A stretch of DNA of 64,000 nucleotides. Origin: Saccharopolyspora sp. SCSIO 74807 (lineage in GTDB: Bacteria; Actinomycetota; Actinomycetes; Mycobacteriales; Pseudonocardiaceae). The stretch's first letter is position 1. Each line of letters starts with the position of its first letter. Under the pieces are notes generated by a model, which saw nothing but the letters and a program-made list of their open reading frames with translations, was not told the origin of the DNA and did not search any database. A program made the position numbers and the translations under genes. The stretch spans positions 3,106,001 to 3,170,000 of the forward strand of contig NZ_CP146100.1 in NCBI RefSeq assembly GCF_037023755.1, in the 5' to 3' direction. This document shows, piece by piece, positions 16,860-27,955 of the stretch.

Positions 16860-18086
16860 GTGCCTTCGCAGCCACCACCAGGTGAACCGGCCCCGACCGA
16901 CGGTGCACTGCCCGCCGGCGCGCTGACCGATCTCGGGCAGCGGCCGTTCGGCGTGTACGTGCACGTCCCGTTCTGCGCCACCCGCTGCGGGTACTGCGAT
17001 TTCAACACCTACACCGCCGACGAGCTGGGGTCCGCGGCGGGATTCGCGGACTGGCTGGACGGGCTGCGCGCCGAACTCGACCTCGGTGCCCGAGTGCTGG
17101 ACGCGGGCGACTCGCCCGTCCCGAGTGCTGAGACGGTGTTCGTCGGCGGCGGTACCCCCTCGCTGCTCGGTGCCGAACGGCTCGGCGCCGTGCTCGATGC
17201 GATCCGGTCGTCCTTCGGCCTCCGCGCCGACGCCGAGGTCACCACCGAATCCAACCCGGAATCGACCTCGCCGGAGTTCTTCGCGGGCCTGCGCGAAGCC
17301 GGCTACACGCGGATCTCGCTGGGAATGCAGTCGGCGGCCGAACACGTCCTGCGCGTGCTGGAACGCCGCCACACCCCCGGCCGGGCGGTCGCGGCTGCGC
17401 AGGAGGCGCGGGCGGCCGGGTTCGGCCACGTCAACCTCGACCTGATCTACGGCACGCCGGGGGAGACCGACCAGGACCTGCGGGACTCGTTGGACGCGGT
17501 GCTCGAAGCGGGCGTGGACCACGTCTCGGCGTACTCGCTGATCGTCGAGGACGGCACCGCGATGGCCCGCAAGGTCCGTCGCGGGGATCTGCCGATGCCG
17601 GACGAGGACGTGCTGGCCGACCGCTACGAGATCCTCGACTCCAAGCTGGCCGAGGCCGGTTTGCGCTGGTACGAGGTCTCGAACTGGGCGTCCGATGACG
17701 ACGCCCGCTGCAGGCACAACCTGGGCTACTGGCAGGGCGGCGACTGGTGGGGCGCCGGACCCGGCGCGCACAGCCACGTCGGTGGGGTGCGCTGGTGGAA
17801 CGTCAAGCACCCCGCGCGCTACTCGGCGCTGCTGGCCGACGGCGCCTCGCCTGCGCAGGCGCGGGAAGTGCTCGATGCCGAGGACCAGCGGGTGGAGCGG
17901 ATCATGCTCGAACTCCGCGTCGCCGAAGGGCTTCCGGTCGCAGCGCTGGACGCGGACGGGGCGGTCGCCGCCAAGCAGGCCGCCGAGGACGGCCTGCTGC
18001 TGCCGGACGCGCTGCGCGCGGGCCGTTGCGTGCTCACCGACCGCGGCCGCCTGCTTGCCGACGCGGTCGTGCAGCGGTTGTTGTGA
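16860..18086 (+). CDS. hemW: HemW-type radical SAM protein (coproporphyrinogen oxidase-like heme chaperone)
   Basis: The 408-residue product begins with a Pro/Ala-rich tail and then the radical SAM cluster motif C39-X3-C43-X2-C46 (FCATRCGYCDF), followed by VGGGTPSLL, and a C-terminal HemW-like domain. Many such proteins were named coproporphyrinogen III dehydrogenase (HemN), but members with this short N-terminus usually act as heme-trafficking proteins (HemW). It is divergent from the sulfate operon, with 114 bp between the leader peptide start and this GTG, and convergent with vapC (33 bp gap). The same sir-hemW neighbourhood occurs in mycobacteria. Confidence 0.88.
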   Translation: MPSQPPPGEPAPTDGALPAGALTDLGQRPFGVYVHVPFCATRCGYCDFNTYTADELGSAAGFADWLDGLRAELDLGARVLDAGDSPVPSAETVFVGGGTPSLLGAERLGAVLDAIRSSFGLRADAEVTTESNPESTSPEFFAGLREAGYTRISLGMQSAAEHVLRVLERRHTPGRAVAAAQEARAAGFGHVNLDLIYGTPGETDQDLRDSLDAVLEAGVDHVSAYSLIVEDGTAMARKVRRGDLPMPDEDVLADRYEILDSKLAEAGLRWYEVSNWASDDDARCRHNLGYWQGGDWWGAGPGAHSHVGGVRWWNVKHPARYSALLADGASPAQAREVLDAEDQRVERIMLELRVAEGLPVAALDADGAVAAKQAAEDGLLLPDALRAGRCVLTDRGRLLADAVVQRLL

Positions 18087-18119
18087 GCGGGCGGACGCAG
18101 TGGACGGAACGGGCGCTGC

Positions 18120-18527
18120 TCAAGAAGGAGCGCTGACCGGTATGCCGTTCGCATCGGCGGCTTCGGCCAGCCGAGCGGCATAGGTGATCATCAAGTCGGC
18201 GTCGACCGCGATCGCGGCCGCCAAATGGATCGCGTCAAGCGAACGGAGCTGGTTCGGTTCGATCCGGCGGGACAGATTCATGATCTCGGCGTCCAACGGG
18301 TGCTCGGCAATGCCCAGCATGGCCTGTCGCAGGTCCTCGGCCATCTCCTGGTACGAGGCAGCGGCACGAGTGCGCAGTGCGCGAGCAACCTCGGTCCATG
18401 CCAGCGAAGCGGAAAGCAGCAGTGTGCCGTCCCGGTGGAGCCGATCGATCTCCTCGGCGAGCGGTTCGGACTCGGCTTCTTTGATCGCTCGTTTGAGCAG
18501 CGCGCTGCTGTCCACGTAAACGCGCAT
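18120..18527 (-). CDS. VapC-like PIN-domain toxin
   Basis: PIN-domain ribonucleases act as toxins of VapBC modules and cleave RNA in a metal-dependent way. The 135-residue product has the acidic metal site spread along the chain: D6 in RVYVDSSAL, the Glu of WTEVARAL, the Asp of SLDAIHLAAA and the Asp of ADLMITY. ATG 18527 shares one base with the antitoxin's TGA (TGATG), so the two are translationally coupled. The gene sits between two strongly conserved housekeeping genes and could be a later insertion, though base composition looks like its surroundings. The target RNA is unknown. Confidence 0.85.
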   Translation of the reverse strand: MRVYVDSSALLKRAIKEAESEPLAEEIDRLHRDGTLLLSASLAWTEVARALRTRAAASYQEMAEDLRQAMLGIAEHPLDAEIMNLSRRIEPNQLRSLDAIHLAAAIAVDADLMITYAARLAEAADANGIPVSAPS

Positions 18528-18802
18528 CAGAGCCGGTCGTCTCGGTCGAGCAGGTCGATGCTGCGCTGACCTTCCGGAAGTGTCTTCGTCGGGATGACTT
18601 TGCGATATGCACCGCGCGGCGGGAGCACCTTGCCGGAGGCGATCAAGTGCTCCCACTCGTGGTGCGGGGTTTCGGGCTGGGACAAACCGAGAAACTCGTC
18701 GAGCGCCGCGCGCAGCAGCTCCTGCTGCGAGCGTCCGGTTCGTTCTGCCTCCTCGCGAAGTGCCTGCTCAGCCTCGGGACGAAGGCGCAAGTTGAGAGCC
18801 AT
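18527..18802 (-). CDS. VapB-like antitoxin (ribbon-helix-helix)
   Basis: The 91-residue protein starts with a ribbon-helix-helix DNA-binding segment (MALNLRLRPEAEQALREEAE), followed by a C-terminal tail (residues about 55-91) likely to wrap the VapC toxin. Such antitoxins neutralise the toxin and repress their own promoter. An imperfect palindrome with GGTACC half-sites lies 8 bases upstream of its ATG and is the likely operator. No good ribosome site precedes ATG 18802, so translation may be leaderless or weak. Confidence 0.82.
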   Translation of the reverse strand: MALNLRLRPEAEQALREEAERTGRSQQELLRAALDEFLGLSQPETPHHEWEHLIASGKVLPPRGAYRKVIPTKTLPEGQRSIDLLDRDDRL

Positions 18803-18809
18803 GTGATGA

Positions 18810-18841
18810 TGGTACCGAGAATGGTGCGGGCATTGGTACCA
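18810..18841. promoter_or_regulatory. Palindrome upstream of vapBC (likely operator)
   Basis: TGGTACC at 18810-18816 and GGTACCA at 18835-18841 are inverted copies, with AATG / CATT arms inside. It lies 8 bp upstream of the antitoxin start. Position and symmetry fit autoregulation by the VapB-VapC complex; this is inference. Confidence 0.5.
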
Positions 18842-18979
18842 CTTTCGAGGAGCTCGCCAGCAAGGGCCTTGGTGCCCTGGTGGAAGGTGTTGCGAACGTG
18901 CGCGGCTTTCGGATCAAGGGCTCCGGGACCGTAAACTCGATGGCGGCGGGTGCGAACCGGGCGACGAGGAGGTGACTGG

Positions 18980-20002
18980 GTGAACGCCGATCAACGCCGG
19001 ATCGAGATCCTGCGGGCCATCGTGGCCGACTACGTGTCGACGAACGAACCCGTGGGCTCGAAGGCGCTGGTCGACCGGCACAACCTCGGGGTGTCCAGCG
19101 CCACCGTGCGCAACGACATGGCCGCCCTCGAAGAGGAAGGCCTCATCGTCCAGCCGCACACCAGCGCGGGCCGGATCCCGACCGATGCGGGCTACCGGTT
19201 GTTCGTGGACCGGCTGCACGAGATCAAGCCGCTCACCACCGCCGAACGCCGTGCGATCCAGGCGTTCCTGGAAGGCGCGCTGGACCTGGACGACGTGATG
19301 CGCCGCAGCGTGCGGCTGCTGGCCCAGCTCACCCAGCAGGTCGCGGTCGTGCAGTACCCGACGCTGGCGCGCTCCACGGTGCGGCACGTCGAGGTGGTCA
19401 CGATCACCCCGGCGCGGCTGATGCTGGTGCTGATCACCGACACCGGCCGGGTGGACCAGCGGATGGTCGACCTCGGCGATGTGATCGGCGACGAGGACGT
19501 GTCCCGGCTGCGCGGGGTGCTGAACCACGCGATGGCCGAGAAGCGGCTCGCGGACGCCTCGGCGGCCGTGGCCGAGTTGCCCGAGCAGTCCCCGCCCGAA
19601 CTGCGCGACACCATGACGCGGGTCAGCAGCGTGCTCATCGAGTCGCTGGTGGAGCACCCCGAAGAACGCATGGTGCTCGGCGGCACGCCGAACCTCACCC
19701 GCAACGTCGCCGACTTCCCGAACTCGCTGCGGCAGGTCATGGAGGCGTTGGAGGAGCAGGTCGTGGTGCTCAAGCTGCTGGCGGCCTCCCGCGACGCGAG
19801 CACGGTGACCGTGCGCATCGGGATGGAGAACGAAGCCGAGGAGATGCAGACGACGTCGGTGGTGTCCACCGGTTACGGCACGCATGGGATGGTGCTGGGA
19901 GGCATGGGGGTCGTCGGCCCGACCCGGATGGACTATCCGGGAACGATGGCGGCGGTCCGTGCCGTTGCAGCTTACGTGGGTGAGATCCTGGCGGGCCGGT
20001 GA
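18980..20002 (+). CDS. hrcA: Heat-inducible transcription repressor HrcA
   Basis: HrcA represses groE and dnaK/dnaJ-type operons by binding CIRCE elements. The 340-residue product has the N-terminal winged helix ([37 protein letters not shown]) and the family's GAF-like and dimerisation regions. GTG 18980 has an excellent site (GAGGAGGTGAC). The gene is 59 bp upstream of dnaJ, the usual actinobacterial pair. No CIRCE inverted repeat (TTAGCACTC-N9-GAGTGCTAA) was found in the upstream 180 bp, so the gene is probably not self-repressed through a standard element here. Confidence 0.93.
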   Translation: MNADQRRIEILRAIVADYVSTNEPVGSKALVDRHNLGVSSATVRNDMAALEEEGLIVQPHTSAGRIPTDAGYRLFVDRLHEIKPLTTAERRAIQAFLEGALDLDDVMRRSVRLLAQLTQQVAVVQYPTLARSTVRHVEVVTITPARLMLVLITDTGRVDQRMVDLGDVIGDEDVSRLRGVLNHAMAEKRLADASAAVAELPEQSPPELRDTMTRVSSVLIESLVEHPEERMVLGGTPNLTRNVADFPNSLRQVMEALEEQVVVLKLLAASRDASTVTVRIGMENEAEEMQTTSVVSTGYGTHGMVLGGMGVVGPTRMDYPGTMAAVRAVAAYVGEILAGR

Positions 20003-20061
20003 CGCAGCCGGCGCGGATCGCCCGCGCGAACTCGTAGACCGAGCAGAGGAAGACGTACAAG

Positions 20062-21240
20062 GTGGCCAGGGACTATTACGGGACCCTCGGGGTGGCCAAG
20101 GACGCTACGCCGGAGCAGATCAAGCGGGCTTACCGCAAGCTCGCCAGGGAATTGCACCCCGACGTCAACCAGGAAGCCGGCTCCCAGGAGCGCTTCCGCG
20201 AGGTGACCACCGCGTACGAGGTGCTCTCCGACCCGAAGAAGAAGCAGGTAGTCGACCTGGGCGGCGACCCGATGGCCAGCGGCGCGGAGGCCGGTGGCGG
20301 CATGGGCGGCGATCCGTTCGCCGGGTTCGGCGGCCTGGGCGACATCATGGACGCCTTCTTCGGCGGCTCCGGTGGTGGCGGAGGCGGCGGCCGCGGCCCC
20401 CGCAGCAGGGTGCAGCCCGGCTCGGACGCGCTGCTGCGGCTGGAGCTCACGCTGGAGGAGTGCGCCAGCGGCGTGAACCGGGACATCACCGTGGACACCG
20501 CGGTGCTGTGCGACTCCTGCGACGGCGGCGGGTCGCGCGCGGGCAGCGCGCCCTCCACCTGCGACACCTGCGGTGGCCGCGGCGAGGTGCAGTCGGTGCA
20601 GCGCTCGTTCCTTGGCCAGGTCATGACGTCCCGGCCGTGCCCGGTCTGCCGTGGTTTCGGCGAGGTCATCACCGATCCGTGCCAGCAGTGCGGCGGTGAC
20701 GGCCGGGTGCGCGAGCGGCGCACCATCACCGTCAAGATCCCCGCGGGCGTCGGCGACGGGATGCGGGTGCGGCTGGCAGGCGAAGGCGAGGTCGGGCCCG
20801 GCGGCGGTCCGGCGGGCGACCTGTTCGTCGAGGTCGAGGAACTCCCGCACGAGCGGTTCGTGCGCGACGGTGCGGACCTGCACTGCAACGTCGAAGTCCC
20901 GATGACGGCGGCCGCGCTGGGCACCGTGATCACGCTGGACACGCTCGACGACAGCGAGGAGATCACCGTCGAGCCGGGCACCCAGCCGGGCACCGAGCGG
21001 GTGCTGTCCGGGCGCGGACTGCCGAAGCTGCGTTCCAACGGCCGGGTCAGCGGGCACGGTGACCTGCACGTCCACCTCGATGTGCAGGTGCCGACCAAGC
21101 TGGACGACGAGCAGGGGGAGCTGTTGCGCAAGCTGGCCTCGCTGCGCGGTGAGGAGCAGCCGGAGCCGACCGTGAGCGCGAGCGGCAACGGACAGCGGCA
21201 AGGGCTGTTCTCCCGGTTCAAGTCCTTCGGCCACCGCTGA
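20062..21240 (+). CDS. dnaJ: Molecular chaperone DnaJ
   Basis: Co-chaperone that delivers unfolded proteins to DnaK and stimulates its ATPase. The 392-residue product has the J domain with HPD (residues about 33-35), a Gly-rich linker with Gly-Gly-Phe repeats, four CxxCxGxG zinc motifs ([32 protein letters not shown]) and the C-terminal substrate-binding domains. Linkage to hrcA marks it as the second DnaJ (DnaJ2) of actinobacteria; a DnaK-linked copy is expected elsewhere. GTG start at 20062. Confidence 0.94.
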   Translation: MARDYYGTLGVAKDATPEQIKRAYRKLARELHPDVNQEAGSQERFREVTTAYEVLSDPKKKQVVDLGGDPMASGAEAGGGMGGDPFAGFGGLGDIMDAFFGGSGGGGGGGRGPRSRVQPGSDALLRLELTLEECASGVNRDITVDTAVLCDSCDGGGSRAGSAPSTCDTCGGRGEVQSVQRSFLGQVMTSRPCPVCRGFGEVITDPCQQCGGDGRVRERRTITVKIPAGVGDGMRVRLAGEGEVGPGGGPAGDLFVEVEELPHERFVRDGADLHCNVEVPMTAAALGTVITLDTLDDSEEITVEPGTQPGTERVLSGRGLPKLRSNGRVSGHGDLHVHLDVQVPTKLDDEQGELLRKLASLRGEEQPEPTVSASGNGQRQGLFSRFKSFGHR

Positions 21241-21556
21241 TCGACAAGATCGAGACGGTTTTCCGGGTTTTGTAGCGCGGACGGGTGACGCAGGGCTACC
21301 GTGTGTGCCTGCGACGTGCACGGGTGTTGGGGACCCGTCCACCGCATGGCTCGTGCAGCGAGCCTCCGCAGGGACGCTCGCCGGACAACCTCCCCCCCTC
21401 GGTCCGGCGAGGCTGCGCCGCAGTCGGCCACCCCCAGCCTCGCTGCGGCGCAGCACCCCCGGGATGAGCAGCGGCCTGGTCCTGGGTTCCCGGGGGTCTG
21501 CGCGGTGCGCAGGGTGCCCGCGGGGTCGCTGTGGTCGCGCGGATAGCCTGGCGAGC
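21241..21556. other. Intergenic region with a 12-bp inverted repeat
   Basis: Between dnaJ and the HIT gene no coding frame is convincing. GCTGCGCCGCAG (21412-21423) and CTGCGGCGCAGC (21443-21454) form a perfect 12-bp stem with a 19-base loop. There is no T tract, so it may be a structural or transcript-processing element, or a Rho-independent-like terminator of the GC-rich type. C/G homopolymer runs flank it. Confidence 0.5.
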
Positions 21557-21928
21557 ATGAGCGACGACGACCAGGACTCCCTGTTCCTGCGCATGATGGC
21601 CGGCGAGATCCCGGCCGATGTGGTGCATGACAGCGAGCGCGTGTACGCGATCCGCGACATCAACCCGCAGGCGCCGACGCACGTGCTGGTCGTGCCGAAG
21701 ACGAAGTACCGCAACGCCGCCGAACTCGCCACGGCCGATCCGGACCTGCTGGCCGAGCTGGTGCGGGTCGCGGGCGGTATCGCCGAGCGGGAGGGCATCG
21801 CCGAAGCCGGCTACCGGCTGCTGTTCAACACCAACGCCGACGCGGGCCAGACGATCTTCCACGTGCACCTGCACCTGCTCGGCGGGGAGAACCTGGGCGG
21901 GCTCACCGGCGGCCCGCTCAAGGGCTGA
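21557..21928 (+). CDS. HIT-family (histidine triad) nucleotide-binding protein
   Basis: The 123-residue product carries the histidine triad HVHLHLLGG near residues 98-106. HIT proteins hydrolyse AMP-linked substrates such as adenosine 5'-phosphoramidates or aminoacyl-adenylates. The sequence DSLFLRMMAGEIPADVV matches HinT-like N-termini. An open frame runs upstream to 21305, but ATG 21557 is the family start. It lies 113 bp before phoH. Confidence 0.92.
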   Translation: MSDDDQDSLFLRMMAGEIPADVVHDSERVYAIRDINPQAPTHVLVVPKTKYRNAAELATADPDLLAELVRVAGGIAEREGIAEAGYRLLFNTNADAGQTIFHVHLHLLGGENLGGLTGGPLKG

Positions 21929-22041
21929 CCACCGGAACACCCGTGATCGGCGGCGGAACCGCGTTGCCGATTGCTCTACCATCGGTGTCGGGAAGAACCG
22001 ACCGACTCGCGCGCCAGCGCAGAAAGCAGGCCCGAACACTA

Positions 22042-23282
<1,241 letters not shown>

Positions 23283-23286
<4 letters not shown>

Positions 23287-23840
23287 GCATCGAAATCGCC
23301 AACGAATCCGGTGTCGAGGTCGACGAGGGCACCATCGTCTCGGTCGCCCGCTACGCGCTGGACCGGATGAGCGTGAGCCAGCTCGCCGAGCTGTCCATCG
23401 TGCTCGTCGAGCTGAACGTGATGTCCGACCTGCATGAGCGCTGGATGGACCTGCCCGGTCCGACCGACGTGATGGCCTTCCCCATGGACGAGTACGACTC
23501 GTCGCGGCGCCCGGACTCGGCGGGCTCCGGGCCCGCGCTGCTCGGGGACCTCGTGCTGTGCCCAGCGTTCGCCCGCGATCAGGCGCGCAAGGCCGGGCAC
23601 GGGCTGCTGGACGAGCTGCACCTGCTGACCGTGCACGGCGTGCTGCACCTGCTGGGCTACGACCACGCGGAGCCGGAGGAGGAGCGGGAGATGTTCGCGC
23701 TGCAGAACCGCATCCTCGCCGACTACCGCACGGCGCGCGCCGAGGCCGACCGGGAAGCGGCGCAGCGGGACGCGGACTCCCGCGTGCTCGGCGCGGTGGG
23801 GCTGGACCAGGGCTCCTCGCCCGAGGTCCCGCGCGACTGA
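23283..23840 (+). CDS. ybeY: Endoribonuclease YbeY (rRNA maturation factor)
   Basis: Zinc-dependent RNase needed for 16S rRNA 3' processing and ribosome quality control. The 185-residue product has the H3xH5xH zinc motif [11 protein letters not shown] (H118, H122, H128) and [13 protein letters not shown] 23283 overlaps the phoH stop. The C-terminal 30 residues are a charged extension beyond the usual fold. Confidence 0.94.
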
Positions 23841-23853
23841 GAAGGCTGGGACC

Positions 23854-25218
23854 GTGTTCACGAGTTCGACCGTTCTGCTGATCTGGGCGGTTGTCCTGGT
23901 GCTGGCGGCGGGGTTGTTCGCCGCCGCCGATTCCGCGGTCGGTGCGGCTTCGCGCGCCCGCGTGGACGAGTTGGTGCGGGAGGGCCGCGGCGGGGCCGAG
24001 CGGCTGGCCGTGGTGCTGGAGGACCGGCCGCGGCACGTGAACCTGCTGATCCTGCTGCGGCTGGCCTGCGAAATGGGCGCGACGGTGCTGGTCACGGTCG
24101 TGATCCTGCGGCTGGAGATCGCCGACGGGCTCGGCGCGCTGATCGCCATCGCGATCATGCTGGTGGTGTCCTACGTGCTGGTCGGGGTCGGCCCGCGGAC
24201 CATCGGCAGGCAGCACCCCTACGGTGTCGGGCTGCTGGTCGCGGCGCCGGTGCGGGTGCTGGCGCGGCTGCTGAACCCGCTGACGCGATTGCTGATCCTG
24301 GTCGGCAACGGGATCACGCCCGGCCGCGGTTTCCGGGAAGGGCCGTTCTCCTCCGAGGTGGAACTGCGGGAACTGGTCGACCTGGCCGGTGAGCGCGGCG
24401 TGGTCGCCGCGGGCGAGCGCGAGATGATCCACTCGGTGTTCGAGCTCGGCGACACCATCGCCCGCGAGGTGATGGTGCCGCGCACCGAGATCATCTGGAT
24501 CGAGCGCACCAAGTCCGCGCGGCAGGCGCTGGCGCTGTGCCTGCGTTCCGGGTTCTCGCGGGTGCCGGTGATCGGGGACAGCGTCGACGACATCGTCGGC
24601 ATCGTGACGTTGAAGGACCTCACCGGGGCGATCGTGGAACGCGGCGAGCTCAGCCAGGCAGGTCCGGGCGTGGGCGAACTGATGCGCTCGACGAGCTTCG
24701 TGCCGGACACCAAGCGGCTGGACGAACTGCTCAAGGAGATGCAGCTCTCGCGCAGCCACCTGGCGATCGCCGTCGACGAGTACGGCGGTACCGCGGGCCT
24801 GCTGACCATCGAGGACATCCTGGAGGAGATCGTCGGGGAGATCACCGACGAGTCCGACCGCGAGGAGCACCGGCCGATCGAGCACCTCGACGACGGCACG
24901 GTCCGGGTGTCCTCCCGGCTGCCGGTGGAGGACCTCGGCGAACTGTTCGGCGTGGAACTGGACGGTTCCGAGGTGGAGACCGTCGGCGGTCTGCTCGCCC
25001 AGCGCCTCGGGCGGGTCCCCCTGCCGGGTGCGGAAGCCGAGCTGGAAGGCTTGCGGCTGCGCGCCGAGGGCGGCAAGGACCACCGCGGCCGCATCCGGAT
25101 CAACGCTCTGCTCGTTCGCCGCGCGAACGGGGAGACCGCACCGCAGCGCGCGGGCCAGGTGGCCGAGCAGGACGGCGACAGCGGTGCCGACCAGGAAGGA
25201 AGCAGTGCCCGTGGCTGA
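23854..25218 (+). CDS. CNNM/CorC-family membrane protein with CBS pair
   Basis: The 454-residue product has an N-terminal membrane domain (hydrophobic spans near 8-28, 65-90, 98-120 and about 130-150), a CBS pair (about 190-330, with [11 protein letters not shown] and [23 protein letters not shown]) and a C-terminal CorC_HlyC domain. Members transport or sense Mg2+ or related divalent cations; the old name hemolysin is misleading. It starts 13 bp after ybeY and overlaps the next gene by 8 bp. In mycobacteria the same gene sits between ybeY and era. Confidence 0.88.
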   Translation: MFTSSTVLLIWAVVLVLAAGLFAAADSAVGAASRARVDELVREGRGGAERLAVVLEDRPRHVNLLILLRLACEMGATVLVTVVILRLEIADGLGALIAIAIMLVVSYVLVGVGPRTIGRQHPYGVGLLVAAPVRVLARLLNPLTRLLILVGNGITPGRGFREGPFSSEVELRELVDLAGERGVVAAGEREMIHSVFELGDTIAREVMVPRTEIIWIERTKSARQALALCLRSGFSRVPVIGDSVDDIVGIVTLKDLTGAIVERGELSQAGPGVGELMRSTSFVPDTKRLDELLKEMQLSRSHLAIAVDEYGGTAGLLTIEDILEEIVGEITDESDREEHRPIEHLDDGTVRVSSRLPVEDLGELFGVELDGSEVETVGGLLAQRLGRVPLPGAEAELEGLRLRAEGGKDHRGRIRINALLVRRANGETAPQRAGQVAEQDGDSGADQEGSSARG

Positions 25219-25570
25219 GCAGGAGACCGCGGCCCCGGCGGAGCTGGACGCGGAGGACGCCAAGATCGTCACGCTGGCCCGTTCGGCGCGTGCCCGCACC
25301 GGTGCCGCCGAAGGAGCCGCGGTGCGCGACACCGACGGCCGCACCTACGCCGCGTGCACCGTAGCCCTCCCGTCGTTGCAGCTCACCGCGTTGCAGGCGG
25401 CGGTGGCCGCGGCGGTCGCCAGCGGTGCCGAAGGACTGGAGGCGGCCGCGGTCGTCACCGACGCCGCCGAGATCTCCGCCGAATCCGCCGCCGCGCTGCG
25501 CGACCTGTCCGCTTCCGCGCCGCTGCTGCGCGCCGACGCCCGCGGCGAGGTCGCCGGAGTGCTGCGCTGA
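25211..25570 (+). CDS. Degenerate cytidine deaminase-like protein
   Basis: The 119-residue product follows the cytidine deaminase fold pattern ([20 protein letters not shown] then [13 protein letters not shown]), but the zinc ligands are missing: the usual CAE is replaced by ALQ and the PCxxC motif is absent. It is therefore probably not a deaminase. GTG 25211 is preferred over GTG 25205 because AAGGAAG is better spaced from it. It overlaps the CNNM gene by 8 bp and precedes era by 47 bp; the same small gene occurs before era in many actinomycetes, which suggests a conserved but unknown role. Confidence 0.75.
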   Translation: MAEQETAAPAELDAEDAKIVTLARSARARTGAAEGAAVRDTDGRTYAACTVALPSLQLTALQAAVAAAVASGAEGLEAAAVVTDAAEISAESAAALRDLSASAPLLRADARGEVAGVLR

Positions 25571-25617
25571 GCAGGGCCGCTTCGGCCGCGGCATCCGGCG
25601 GTCGGGACAATGAGCGG

Positions 25618-26526
25618 GTGACCAGCACTCCAGACGCGCACCGCTCCGGGTTCGCCTGCTTCGTCGGCCGCCCCAACGCGGGCAAGTCCACCCTGACGAA
25701 CAGCCTCGTCGGCTCGAAGGTGGCGATCACCTCCAGCAAGCCGCAGACCACCCGGCACGCCATCCGCGGCATCGTGCACCGCGAGGACGCGCAGCTGATC
25801 ATCGTCGACACCCCGGGGCTGCACCGGCCGCGCACGCTGCTCGGCCAGCGGCTCAACGACCTGGTGTACGAGACCTGGGCCGAGGTGGACGTCGTCGGCT
25901 TCTGCGTGCCCGCCGACCAGAAGGTCGGCCCCGGCGATCGCTACATCGCCGAGCAGCTGGCGAAGGTCGCCAAGCGGACACCGGTGCTCGGCGTGGTCAC
26001 CAAGACCGACCTGGCGACCAAGCAGCAGGTCGCCGAGCAGCTGGTGGCGCTGCAGGAGGTGATGGAGTTCGCCGACCTGGTGCCGGTATCGGCGGTGGAC
26101 TCCTACCAGATGGACACGCTCAGCGACCTGCTCGTCGGCCACCTGCCGGAGGGGCCGCAGCTGTACCCGGACGGCGATCTCACCGACGAGCCGGAGACGA
26201 CGCTGATCGCCGAGCTGATCCGGGAAGCGGCGCTGGAAGGCGTGCGCGACGAGCTGCCGCACTCGCTGGCGGTCGGCATCGAGGAGATGAACGAGCGGGA
26301 GGATCGCGACGACCTGCTCGACGTGCACGCGATCGTCTACGTGGAGCGGCAGAGCCAGAAGTCGATCGTCATCGGCCGCGGCGGGGAACGGCTGCGCGAG
26401 GTGGGTTCCCGCGCGCGCAAGCACATCCAGGCGCTGCTGGGCAGCAAGATCTACCTGGACCTGCACGTCAAGGTCGCCAAGGACTGGCAGCGCGACCCGA
26501 AGCAGCTGCGGCGGCTGGGCTTCTGA
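25618..26526 (+). CDS. era: GTPase Era
   Basis: Ribosome-assembly GTPase that binds the 3' end of 16S rRNA. The 302-residue product has G1 GRPNAGKST, G3 DTPG, G4 TKTD (in place of the common NKxD, as in other actinobacteria) and a C-terminal KH domain with VIGRGGERLREVG. GTG 25618 has no strong ribosome site, so translation may be leaderless or coupled. It is the last gene of the phoH-ybeY-CNNM-era run. Confidence 0.94.
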   Translation: MTSTPDAHRSGFACFVGRPNAGKSTLTNSLVGSKVAITSSKPQTTRHAIRGIVHREDAQLIIVDTPGLHRPRTLLGQRLNDLVYETWAEVDVVGFCVPADQKVGPGDRYIAEQLAKVAKRTPVLGVVTKTDLATKQQVAEQLVALQEVMEFADLVPVSAVDSYQMDTLSDLLVGHLPEGPQLYPDGDLTDEPETTLIAELIREAALEGVRDELPHSLAVGIEEMNEREDRDDLLDVHAIVYVERQSQKSIVIGRGGERLREVGSRARKHIQALLGSKIYLDLHVKVAKDWQRDPKQLRRLGF

Positions 26527-26671
26527 TCGGTGATTCCGCAGGTCGAAGGGTCGGCTCGGGCAGGTCGGGCGATTTGCTCGAACACCCGCGGCTGGAGCAC
26601 TCGTTCGGGTAGTTTTCCGATCAACCGCCGCGGCGGCTGCCGCGTTTGATCTCTTGACCGAAGGAATTGCA

Positions 26672-27550
26672 GTGACGAACCCGCATGGCGGTCCGCCGTC
26701 CGGTCCGCAGCCCCAACAGCCCTACGGGCAGCAGCCATATCCGCAGTCGGGTCCGCAGCCTCAGCAGTACCCGCAGTCCGGGCCGATGCCGCAGCCGGGT
26801 GCGCCCGCGCCTTACGGCCAGGCTCCTTACGGGGCGCCCGGCGGGTACGGGCAGCCGAATCCGGAGAACTACGCCCACTGGGGACAGCGGGCGCTCGGGT
26901 TCCTGATCGACTCGTTCGTTCCCGGCTTGATCGTCGGCATCATCAGCGGAGTCCTGCTGACCGTGGGCACCACCGCGGCCATGTCCGGTGACCAGGGCAC
27001 CGCCATGACCACGCAGATCATCAACATGGTCGTGTCGCTGGCGCTGATCGCGTTCGTCATCTGGAACTCCTGCTACCGCCGCGGCACCACCGGGCAGTCG
27101 CTCGGCCAGCAGGTCGCGAAGATCCGGACGCTCAGCGAGCGGACCGGGCAGCCGCTGGGCTTCGGCTACGCCTTCTTGCGTCAGCTGGCCCACTTCCTGG
27201 ACGGTATCGCCTGCTACGTCGGTTACCTCTGGCCGCTGTGGGACGAGAAGCGGCAGACCTTCGCTGACAAGATCATCGGTTCCGTCGTGGTTCCGGCGCC
27301 GGAGACAGGCGGTCCGGCACAGCCGGGTTACCCGCAGGCCGGTTACCAGCAGCCGGGGTATCCGCAGCAGCCCGGCGGCTACCCGCAGCAGGGTGGTTAC
27401 CCGCAGCAGGGTGGTTACCCGCAGCAGGGCGGCTACCCGCAGCAGGGCGGCTACCCGCAATCCGGCGGTTATCCGCAGCAGGGCGGCTACCCACCGCAGA
27501 CCGGTGGCCACCCGCAGCAGGGCTACGGACAGCCGCCGCAGCAGTGGTGA
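26672..27550 (+). CDS. RDD-family membrane protein with Pro/Gln-rich tails
   Basis: The 292-residue product has a Pro/Gln/Gly/Tyr-rich N-terminal tail (about 1-65), an RDD membrane domain (about 70-205; spans near [36 protein letters not shown] and a third) and a C-terminal tail of repeated GGYPQQ units. GTG 26672 has AAGGA 7 bases upstream. RDD proteins are poorly understood; some are implicated in ion transport. The low-complexity tails are probably cytosolic and disordered. Confidence 0.82.
   Translation: MTNPHGGPPSGPQPQQPYGQQPYPQSGPQPQQYPQSGPMPQPGAPAPYGQAPYGAPGGYGQPNPENYAHWGQRALGFLIDSFVPGLIVGIISGVLLTVGTTAAMSGDQGTAMTTQIINMVVSLALIAFVIWNSCYRRGTTGQSLGQQVAKIRTLSERTGQPLGFGYAFLRQLAHFLDGIACYVGYLWPLWDEKRQTFADKIIGSVVVPAPETGGPAQPGYPQAGYQQPGYPQQPGGYPQQGGYPQQGGYPQQGGYPQQGGYPQSGGYPQQGGYPPQTGGHPQQGYGQPPQQW
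27374..27499 (+). repeat. Seven tandem 18-bp repeats encoding GGYPQQ
   Basis: Seven in-frame units of 18 bp (consensus GGCGGCTACCCGCAGCAG) encode GGYPQQ with small changes ([12 protein letters not shown]). Several adjacent units are almost identical in DNA, so copy number may vary between strains by slippage. Confidence 0.85.
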
Positions 27551-27948
27551 TCATCGACACGTTGCGCAGGATGCCCCGGACGACCGGCCTGATCGCCGGT
27601 GCCGGGGCGTCCGCGCTCGTGCTCGGAACCACCGGGCTGCCGTTGCCCTGCCCGTTGCTCGCGCTGACCGGCTTGGACTGCCCCTTCTGCGGCGGCAGCC
27701 GGATGATCGGCGCGCTGTTGCATGGCGACGTGGCGCTGGCCGCGGATTTGAACCTCTTCGCACTCGTCGTGATCCTGCCGTTGGCGGGTGCCGTCCTGAT
27801 CGCGATGGCCCGGGAAGAACTCGGCCGGGCATCGCGACATTGGCCTGCCGGACGGACCGGCCGAATCCTCACCTGCGCCCTGGCCGGGACGGTTCTCGCG
27901 TGGGGTGTCGTGCGGAACCTTCCCGGGTTCGAGGCGCTGCGCGCCTAG
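27547..27948 (+). CDS. DUF2752 membrane protein
   Basis: This 133-residue protein has the DUF2752 signature [19 protein letters not shown] (about residues 36-54), with Cys residues in a membrane-proximal loop, and three predicted membrane segments. GTG 27547 overlaps the stop of the RDD gene (GTGA), so the pair is coupled. The function of DUF2752 is unknown. It is convergent with the DUF4190 gene, with 7 bp between the stops. Confidence 0.8.
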   Translation: MIIDTLRRMPRTTGLIAGAGASALVLGTTGLPLPCPLLALTGLDCPFCGGSRMIGALLHGDVALAADLNLFALVVILPLAGAVLIAMAREELGRASRHWPAGRTGRILTCALAGTVLAWGVVRNLPGFEALRA

Positions 27949-27955
27949 CGCGCCG

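Noticed and set aside
16726-16908. A 60-codon minus-strand ORF overlapping the hemW start
   Set aside because: It is antisense to hemW, lacks family features, and the overlapping leader peptide explains the upstream signal better.
18803-18979. CIRCE element before hrcA
   Set aside because: No TTAGCACTC-N9-GAGTGCTAA-like repeat was found.
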